Shown: positions 5,850 to 10,103 of the stretch, piece after piece
Layout: the number at the start of each line of letters is the position of its first letter
Numbering within the stretch: position 1 is the stretch's first letter
Origin: Thermoplasmata archaeon
GTDB lineage: Archaea > Thermoplasmatota > Thermoplasmata > Thermoplasmatales > GCA-001856825
DNA length: 10,103 nt
NCBI GenBank assembly: GCA_021793855.1
Contig: JAJYRY010000031.1
Location: 1-10,103, forward strand
Direction of reading: 5' to 3'
Notes under the pieces: model-generated
What the model was told of the DNA's origin: nothing
Seen by the model: the letters and a program-made list of their open reading frames with translations, nothing else
The model's database searches: none
Position numbers and translations under genes: made by a program

Positions 5850-8336
5850 TTATGCGTTATAAAAGGGCATGTCCCCAGTAGAGTCTCCATCAAGTCCATG
5901 ATCTGGATCATAATAAGACTTTCCTGCATAAAAAATCCCTGCACCCGCTTGTATTTCATATATAATATTCCTCCTCCTAAGATTCTGAAATTCGTTATCA
6001 AAAAGTTCTATGGAATATCTTTGTGCAGCTTTCAAGAGTCGATACTCCGTTTCAATATTAGGGGAACCGCAAAGATTATCGATGATCTCCGAACCTTCTC
6101 CATAGGGAACGATAACCCCGTGCATATTGGAATCAATTACGTTAAATGATTTTGAGGCAGACATGAAAGACTGCCTGAGTAATAGATTAGGGAATGATCC
6201 ATTGACCCTTCTGTATTCTTGTAATGAAAGAGAGTTAGTTGATAAGAGGTCAAATAAATTATCGCCCCTTTCAATAATGGAATTATTACCAACATTGTAA
6301 GACATCTCTTCTCTCCTATCATAAAAGAAGTATCTGTAATAGCGTTCCATAGCCTTTGGACCTAGAATATCATTATCAAATTGCTCCTTATCTCTCTTAA
6401 ATTCATCCAGTACGCGTTGCGAAATGTCCCGTCCTTTAGCAATGCTCTTTAGATTTCCAAGTTTCTCTTCTGTGGGATTTATTACAAAGAATCTTCCGAG
6501 TGATACCATTTTTCCATTGCGGTTGCATCTTCCTGCGGCCTGGGCCAACGAGTCAAGTCCCGCCAGATATCGAATCACACTTCCGAAATCAATATCTATA
6601 CCTGCTTCGATGAGTTGAGTACTAACACATACAACACGTTTTTTATCATTGAGGTGGCTTTTCATATTTTCTAATACATTCATTCTATGCTCCGGACACA
6701 TGTTTGTACTCAGATGTACGAGCAACCCATCTACATGGCCTTTTAATTCTTGAAATAGTCTTAATGCGCCTTTCTTTGTATTAACGATCACCAAAACGCT
6801 ACCTGTTAAATCGAGTTCTTCCCTTACAAGAGAAGCAATTTCTCGTTCACTCCACCCTTCCGCTTTCCGTTTGTCACAAAATTTAACTCTTTTTAAACCC
6901 TCGAAGATTTGGGACAAATCGGAAATCATTTCATTTCCTGGTTTAATTTTTAACGACCGGTCTTCAGGTTGAATTCTGTCAAGAAGGGGCTGAGTTGCTG
7001 TGCACAGTACGGCGGTAGAACCACACTCATCAACTAAAAAATTGACCGCCACGTTAAAAAGTTGCACGCACTTAACAGGCAGAGTCTGAACCTCATCGAA
7101 TATTATCACAGAATTGGCTAAATTATGCATTCTTCGCGAGTCTCGTGTTCCTCGAGCATATATAGAATCTAAGAACTTTACCATCGTTGTAAATACAATT
7201 GGTGCGTCCCAATTTTCGGCCAATAATTTTTGGTGAGATGTTTCTTCTTCCGGCGTTAGATTGGAATGATGCTCGAGAACAACTTTTCCCAGTTTCAATC
7301 CGTTTTTTCTATCTTTCTCTAATATTTCTCTTGCAATCTTGGCATTCTGGTCAATTATCGATGTGAATGGTATAACATATACTATTCGGTCCATGTTATG
7401 AGTTTTAGCGTGTTTTAGAGCGAACCTTAGGCTAGATAAGGTTTTACCGGTTCCTGTTGGTACGGAGAGCTTATAAATGCCTCTTGGCTTATCAGAAAAG
7501 ATAGAACAACTATTGGATATTCTCTGACGGATAATGTTTATCTTCTTTGCTTGTTCGCTTTTAGGAAGGGATACTTTCTGCAGGGTTTCCAAGTAATCAT
7601 CCAGCCTAGATACAAGTTCATCCCATGCTTCAAAACCCTTCAGATATCTTCCTTCGCTTTGCCAGGGAAACTGGAAATCGGCGGTGTTGATCCTGTCTGC
7701 ATCTATAAGACAGCTGAAAAGAAATCTGGTGAGCATTCCAACCTTAAAAAGGAATAGTTGCAAGTTGTTTTCCTTGCTTTTCATTGAATTTATCTTTTCA
7801 TTTATACTTTCTAAGGTCTTCTCTGACAGTACTTCTAGGACATCATGGCCAAGTAAATCTCCCATATTGGCTTTACACTCAGTTAAATGGGTACTTTCGT
7901 CTGGTTTTTTCATTCGTTTTGTGAAAATATCGTTTCCACTGGGGTCAAGGCAATCTATCAAACCAGAATGGTGGGAGGCAATCACCAGAGACAATAGCTG
8001 TGACGTTTGCATTTTGTTTACCGCTTTATCTTTAAAGTATTCATGAATAAGTTGGGCTCCTGCACTTGAATGATCTATCCTACCTTTATTCACTTGAGGG
8101 TCCAAGTAATCGTATTCATCAGAATTTATCATCTGGTTTGCTGACTTGATATAATTAAGGAACTCAATGCTTGCTTTTCCCATATCATGCAGTAATCCAA
8201 CAATCTTCCCCTGTTGACCAAGTCCAATCTTGGAAGCAAAACGTTCAGCTAGTTCAGCTGTGCCCCACAAGTGTTGTGAAAGGCTTTGTAATTGGCCATC
8301 TACCTCACGAATATGTGCTATGAATCTGTCTACCAT
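5850..8336 (-). CDS. cas3: CRISPR-associated helicase-nuclease Cas3 (HD domain fused to SF2 helicase)
   Basis: Recruited by Cascade after R-loop formation, Cas3 nicks and degrades the displaced strand while translocating. From ATG 8336 it is 828 aa. The HD nuclease motifs are His22 (QHLWG), His50-Asp51 (LLHDMGKAS), His89 (DHSSAGAQ), His122-His123 (ASHHSGL) and Asp212 or Asp214 (LIDADR). Helicase motifs are Walker A PTGTGKT (293-299), DEVQ (414-417), CTATQP (445-450), STQLIEAGIDIDF (572-584) and QAAGRCNR (599-606). The C-terminus ends in the Cas3 block AGIFYAGKSYYDP. ATG 8336 is chosen because family members begin at FIAHIREVDGQLQSL and AGGT lies six bases upstream. The frame stays open to ATG 8405 (851 aa), with GAGAGGT 12 bases upstream, and that start remains possible. 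It is the first gene of the cas operon. Confidence 0.95.
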   Translation of the reverse strand: MVDRFIAHIREVDGQLQSLSQHLWGTAELAERFASKIGLGQQGKIVGLLHDMGKASIEFLNYIKSANQMINSDEYDYLDPQVNKGRIDHSSAGAQLIHEYFKDKAVNKMQTSQLLSLVIASHHSGLIDCLDPSGNDIFTKRMKKPDESTHLTECKANMGDLLGHDVLEVLSEKTLESINEKINSMKSKENNLQLFLFKVGMLTRFLFSCLIDADRINTADFQFPWQSEGRYLKGFEAWDELVSRLDDYLETLQKVSLPKSEQAKKINIIRQRISNSCSIFSDKPRGIYKLSVPTGTGKTLSSLRFALKHAKTHNMDRIVYVIPFTSIIDQNAKIAREILEKDRKNGLKLGKVVLEHHSNLTPEEETSHQKLLAENWDAPIVFTTMVKFLDSIYARGTRDSRRMHNLANSVIIFDEVQTLPVKCVQLFNVAVNFLVDECGSTAVLCTATQPLLDRIQPEDRSLKIKPGNEMISDLSQIFEGLKRVKFCDKRKAEGWSEREIASLVREELDLTGSVLVIVNTKKGALRLFQELKGHVDGLLVHLSTNMCPEHRMNVLENMKSHLNDKKRVVCVSTQLIEAGIDIDFGSVIRYLAGLDSLAQAAGRCNRNGKMVSLGRFFVINPTEEKLGNLKSIAKGRDISQRVLDEFKRDKEQFDNDILGPKAMERYYRYFFYDRREEMSYNVGNNSIIERGDNLFDLLSTNSLSLQEYRRVNGSFPNLLLRQSFMSASKSFNVIDSNMHGVIVPYGEGSEIIDNLCGSPNIETEYRLLKAAQRYSIELFDNEFQNLRRRNIIYEIQAGAGIFYAGKSYYDPDHGLDGDSTGDMPFYNA

Positions 8337-8479
8337 GGTGATACCTAACCGTATATCTTTGTAAGTACAAATTGAAACGCTTTTGAAATACCTTAATCTT
8401 TGCATTATGCAACCAAGACCTCTCTCATTTGTGGTCTATTCATCATACAAATTGATCTTTCTCTGCATAGAATGTATGT

Positions 8480-8516
8480 TCGGCAAGTAACTTCCAATAC
8501 GATAAAAAAGGTTTTT
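8480..8516 (-). promoter_or_regulatory. Probable cas operon promoter
   Basis: On the minus strand the run AAAAAACCTTTTTTATC (8517-8501) looks like an archaeal BRE plus TATA element and is the best TATA candidate between the IS remnant and cas3. Transcription would then begin near 8475-8480, leaving a leader RNA of about 70 nt (start 8405) or 140 nt (start 8336). The A-run and T-run also form a small inverted repeat. This is a pattern call only. Confidence 0.35.
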
Positions 8517-8616
8517 TGCCAGGATTTAGAATTGAGATTTTCAATACCTTGACAGAGATTTCAGTGCTCAAGTTTTTACAGCTATTTAATCATGTAAGCA
8601 CCAGATGAATCGATCC

Positions 8617-8853
8617 CTAATTCTTCAGAAATGTACGCACATGTTCCTGTCTGATCCCGAACGATTCAAAAATCTCCTTCTGTTTTCCTGTCAGTTCGGT
8701 TGTGATTTCCCTGCCATTCTGCGGCATCAACTTCCTGAGCTTGTACAGCTCAAGCAGCGCCTACTCCACGGAGTATTTCTTCAGTAGGCCTGATGATCTT
8801 ATGCCTGTGAGGGTGCAGGACCTCAATGTCAGTGCAAAAGATAGTAGAAAAAT
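8617..8853 (-). pseudogene. C-terminal remnant of an IS4-superfamily (IS1634-like) transposase
   Basis: Reading the minus strand in the frame that ends at TAG 8617 gives, after an upstream stop, a segment containing GIRSSGLLKKYSVE. An in-frame amber (8763-8761) follows, then ALLELYKLRKLMPQNGREI and TTELTGKQKEIFESFGI. The layout 'KKYSVEe-LLELyKlr---NGREI-TElTkKQkeIFe-fGi' is what I recognise as the C-terminus of IS1634-type DDE transposases. Nothing upstream of about 8853 continues it: the next codon is the stop of the acetyltransferase ORF, which by chance lies in the same frame. A missing N-terminus plus an internal stop means a dead fragment. The plus-strand ORF at 8605-8787 is its antisense shadow. 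The family call is from memory of the pattern. Confidence 0.5.
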
Positions 8854-8880
8854 TTACTGTTCTACCCTGTACGGGTAGAA
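8848..8880 (-). terminator. Hairpin plus T-run at the end of the acetyltransferase gene
   Basis: A perfect 8-bp inverted repeat, TTCTACCC / GGGTAGAA around a 5-nt loop (8860-8880), covers the last sense codons. On the minus strand it is followed by CAGTAAATTTTTC, so a short T-run comes soon after. This could act as a transcription terminator separating this gene from the cas promoter. Archaeal termination relies mainly on the T-run, so the role of the hairpin is uncertain. Confidence 0.4.
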
Positions 8881-9408
8881 ATTATTCTCACATACTTTCC
8901 TGAAGCCGACCTTTTCGCACACAGGTGCTGAAGTATTCTTCATTGCACGGATTATAAGATACTCTATGCCGTACTTTCTGGCGTCATCCCGTCTCTTCGA
9001 AATCATCTTCCTGTAGATACCTCTTCCCCTGTAAGTCGGAAGAACTGCTGCCCCACCCAGTATGGCATACTTCCCCTCAGTGTCCATTTCTATCATAGAG
9101 AAACCTGCATTCTTGCCGGAATCCTTCTCAACGGCCAGGTATGCCGTTATCTGGTCTCTGTGGCGCTCTGTTGTATTCAGCAATTTGGCCATCTGAATTA
9201 TGGTATTTGTAGATTCAAGAGTCGTTCCTTGACCGAATGATACAGAAATAATGCCAATATTCTTTTCAAGAAATTCCAGTGGGATCTCTTTTACATCAAT
9301 TGGTCCTCCGGGTTGATAAATTCCTCCTTCTGTGCTAATTGCCATACCGTATTCTGAAGTGTCATCGCTTGGCTTAAAAAAGAATTTATCAGATGTAGTG
9401 CGTTGCAC
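8854..9408 (-). CDS. GNAT-family N-acetyltransferase, probably 5'-truncated by an IS end
   Basis: Transfers an acetyl group from acetyl-CoA to an amine; the substrate is unknown. The open frame is 184 aa. The C-terminal half is a clear GNAT core: ILGGAAVLPTYRGRGIYRKM (residues 114-133) carries the acetyl-CoA-binding R/Q-x-x-G-x-G/A turn (YRGRGIY), followed by DDARKYGIEYLIIRAMKNTSAPVCEKVGFRKV, the usual last helix and strand. The first four codons, including the GTG start at 9408, lie inside the terminal repeat of the neighbouring IS remnant, with a stop just upstream. The native N-terminus has therefore probably been lost, and I do not find it beyond the IS. An internal ATG at residue 22 (9345) could serve as a start. 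Whether the product is functional is uncertain. Its base composition is more GC-rich than the cas genes. Confidence 0.75.
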   Translation of the reverse strand: MQRTTSDKFFFKPSDDTSEYGMAISTEGGIYQPGGPIDVKEIPLEFLEKNIGIISVSFGQGTTLESTNTIIQMAKLLNTTERHRDQITAYLAVEKDSGKNAGFSMIEMDTEGKYAILGGAAVLPTYRGRGIYRKMISKRRDDARKYGIEYLIIRAMKNTSAPVCEKVGFRKVCENNFYPYRVEQ

Positions 9409-9413
9409 AATTC
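9397..9413 (+). repeat. Left terminal inverted repeat of the IS remnant
   Basis: AGTGCGTTGCACAATTC pairs with the right end, with one mismatch at position 12. It also contains the GTG start codon of the truncated acetyltransferase ORF and the stop of the transposase remnant. Confidence 0.75.
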
Positions 9414-9720
9414 AATAGGGATGTGCCATCCCCCTCATAATGTTGTAGTACTGCACCTTTAAGGCATTCTCCTGAACTATGTAATCAGGCCTAACGGCCT
9501 TTATTACCTCACCCATTGTTCTCTTCAGGCCTGAGAAATATATCTCCACATTCCACCTCTTCCCGTACTGTACCGATTCCTTCTGATCTGTCTGACAACC
9601 TTGGCCCTTGCCGGTGATCCCCTGCTCTGAGAGGAAGCATTCTTCCTTGACTGGAAGACTCTTCTTGTGCCTCTGTTCCCTACTGCCATGAATGGTTGTG
9701 GCGTCATAACAGGCAATCAC
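9412..9720 (-). pseudogene. IS5-type DDE transposase, truncated and frameshifted
   Basis: The last third of the frame ending at 9412 reads YGKRWNVEIYFSGLK, an exact Y-(2)-R-(3)-E-(6)-K signature of IS4/IS5-superfamily transposases, with the Glu as the third catalytic acid. It continues TMGEVIKAVRP to a stop inside the left terminal repeat. Just upstream, the expected preceding block SRKNASSQSRGSPARAKVV is found only in a different frame (within 9525-9716), and further upstream ACYDATTIHG looks sensible in the first frame again. The gene therefore carries at least one, probably two, frame changes, plus a small deletion between the block ending VVRQI and the YGKRW block. The first Asp motifs and the whole N-terminus are missing. 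The GTG at 9720 is not a real start. Not functional. Confidence 0.7.
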
Positions 9721-9742
9721 TCCCCTATTTCACTATACAGGG

Positions 9743-9759
9743 GAATTATGCAACGCACT
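9743..9759 (-). repeat. Right terminal inverted repeat of the IS remnant
   Basis: Inverted copy of the left end (16 of 17 bases). Just inside it, CCCCT (9722-9726) and AGGGG (9739-9743) form a small additional inverted repeat. Confidence 0.75.
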
Positions 9760-9775
9760 TGAATAAGCAATTAAG

Positions 9776-9782
9776 TATTTAT
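9776..9782 (+). promoter_or_regulatory. TATA element of a leaderless gene
   Basis: TATTTAT, preceded by AATTAAG, begins 30 bases before ATG 9806. In archaea transcription starts about 25-30 bp after the TATA start, so the transcript would begin at or next to the ATG. The absence of any GGAG-type site before the ATG (ACGCATTAAGTCCAT) fits a leaderless mRNA. Confidence 0.5.
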
Positions 9783-9805
9783 CCACAGGAACGCATTAAG
9801 TCCAT

Positions 9806-10103
9806 ATGAATGACACCTATTCCGATTTTGTAGCATACTTATCCAATAACATGGAGGAAATCAGGGATTCGCTGGTCATGGAGCAGGGGTCCGAACCGTA
9901 TCTCCATTACCAGGAAGCTTTCAGGAAGAACTTCCATCCCTTCTCTCCGAAAGCTGACAAGAGCTACACGGTATCCGCGACTGACAGCACCGAATTCGTC
10001 CGTGAACTCTATTCCGGGAAAAAGCTGATATTGATCAGGGCATATTCGCGCCTTGGCGAAGAGATATGGAGCAAATTTCTCGCAGAGGTTCTGTCGGTGT
10101 CAC
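9806..10103 (+). CDS. NurA-like nuclease, N-terminal part (3' end beyond the window)
   Basis: An open frame starts at ATG 9806 and runs 99 codons to the edge without a stop. It opens MNDTYSDFVAYLSNNMEE, with a mainly helical stretch to about residue 50. The segment SYTVSATDSTEFVRELYSG (about residues 57-75), then KKLILIRAYSRLG, resembles the first catalytic motif of NurA nucleases, in which an Asp sits at the end of a beta strand followed by Gly/Ser-Ser and an 'RA' strand. NurA works with the HerA translocase in DNA-end resection in archaea. The gene is divergent from the cas operon and IS debris, and its codon third positions are more GC-rich than those of the cas genes. The ORF is solid; the family name is tentative, since only one motif is visible. 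Confidence 0.55.
   Translation, partial: MNDTYSDFVAYLSNNMEEIRDSLVMEQGSEPYLHYQEAFRKNFHPFSPKADKSYTVSATDSTEFVRELYSGKKLILIRAYSRLGEEIWSKFLAEVLSVS

Larger units (their letters stand above)
9397..9759 (-). mobile_element. Internally deleted insertion sequence (363 bp) with 17-bp terminal inverted repeats
   Basis: The left end, AGTGCGTTGCACAATTC (9397-9413), and the inverted right end, AGTGCGTTGCATAATTC (9759-9743 on the minus strand), agree at 16 of 17 positions and face each other. The DNA between encodes pieces of a DDE transposase on the minus strand. A complete element of this kind would be about 1 kb or more, so most of the transposase gene has been deleted while both ends remain. It could be a non-autonomous, MITE-like derivative or simply a decayed copy. 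I find no convincing target-site duplication (left flank ...CAGATGT, right flank TGAATAAG...). Confidence 0.75.

Noticed and set aside
5816..6322. Short minus-strand ORFs (5816-6001 and 6137-6322) within cas3.
   Set aside because: They lie out of frame inside the C-terminal part of cas3, which is intact in its own frame.
276..8046. Many plus-strand ORFs of 60-130 codons across the cas region (for example 1129-1530, 3919-4212, 7684-8046).
   Set aside because: They are antisense to well-supported cas genes, have no recognisable domains and show the odd composition expected of shadow frames.
8406..8616. tRNA, riboswitch or small gene upstream of cas3.
   Set aside because: I see no cloverleaf, conserved riboswitch core or open frame with a start and ribosome site; only the probable promoter stands out.
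8712..8721. Ten-base identity between the seed end of the first spacer (CAGAATGGCA) and the transposase remnant on the minus strand.
   Set aside because: The match stops after ten bases, the preceding bases are CCG rather than the TTC-type PAM of I-C, and one such 10-mer match in a window this size is not surprising.
8605..8787. Plus-strand ORF of 60 codons in the gap upstream of cas3.
   Set aside because: It is the complement of the transposase remnant, which makes far better sense on the minus strand.
9525..9716. Separate small minus-strand gene with an Arg-rich product.
   Set aside because: Its KNASSQSRGSPARAKVV stretch is the middle of the transposase in a shifted frame, so it is part of the same pseudogene.

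Overview
This window holds a complete and apparently intact type I-C CRISPR-Cas locus, all on the minus strand, flanked on its upstream side by degenerate insertion-sequence remnants, a probably 5'-truncated acetyltransferase gene and the start of a divergent NurA-like gene. The host is most likely an archaeon, possibly a member of the Thermoplasmata. The pointers are archaeal-type TATA elements, a right-hand gene that looks leaderless (TATA element about 30 bp before its ATG and no Shine-Dalgarno), the NurA-like sequence, and transposase fragments of a kind I associate with acidophilic archaea. This assignment is an inference. The Cas proteins themselves look like ordinary bacterial-style I-C proteins, so horizontal acquisition is plausible.

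Layout, right to left (direction of cas transcription): cas3 (8336 or 8405 to 5850), cas5c (5838-5113), cas8c (5116-3188) with an in-frame internal start for the small subunit cas11c (3595-3188), cas7c (3186-2278), cas4 (2266-1571), cas1 (1574-543), cas2 (528-238), a leader of about 170 bp (237-66), then the first CRISPR repeat (65-34) and the first spacer (33-1). The array runs out of the window on the left. Genes overlap by 4 bp or are separated by at most about 14 bp, and several use TTG starts behind clear GAGG-type ribosome binding sites, so this is one translationally coupled operon. There is no cas6, as expected for I-C, where Cas5c processes the crRNA. Its Tyr46 and Lys117-His118 match the known Cas5d catalytic residues, and the repeat has the matching 7-bp hairpin and 11-nt 3' handle.

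How the parts work together: Cas1, Cas2 and Cas4 select and integrate spacers at the leader-repeat junction. The leader drives the pre-crRNA, Cas5c cuts it, and Cas5c, Cas7c, Cas8c and Cas11c form Cascade. Cas3 (HD nuclease plus superfamily 2 helicase) is recruited to degrade the target.

Right of the operon (8406-9805) is a graveyard of mobile DNA: a probable cas promoter, the C-terminal remnant of an IS4-superfamily transposase with an in-frame amber codon (8617-8853), a GNAT acetyltransferase ORF that begins inside an IS end (8854-9408), and a 363-bp internally deleted IS with 17-bp terminal inverted repeats (9397-9759). From 9806 a plus-strand gene starts and runs off the window; its N-terminus resembles NurA nucleases.
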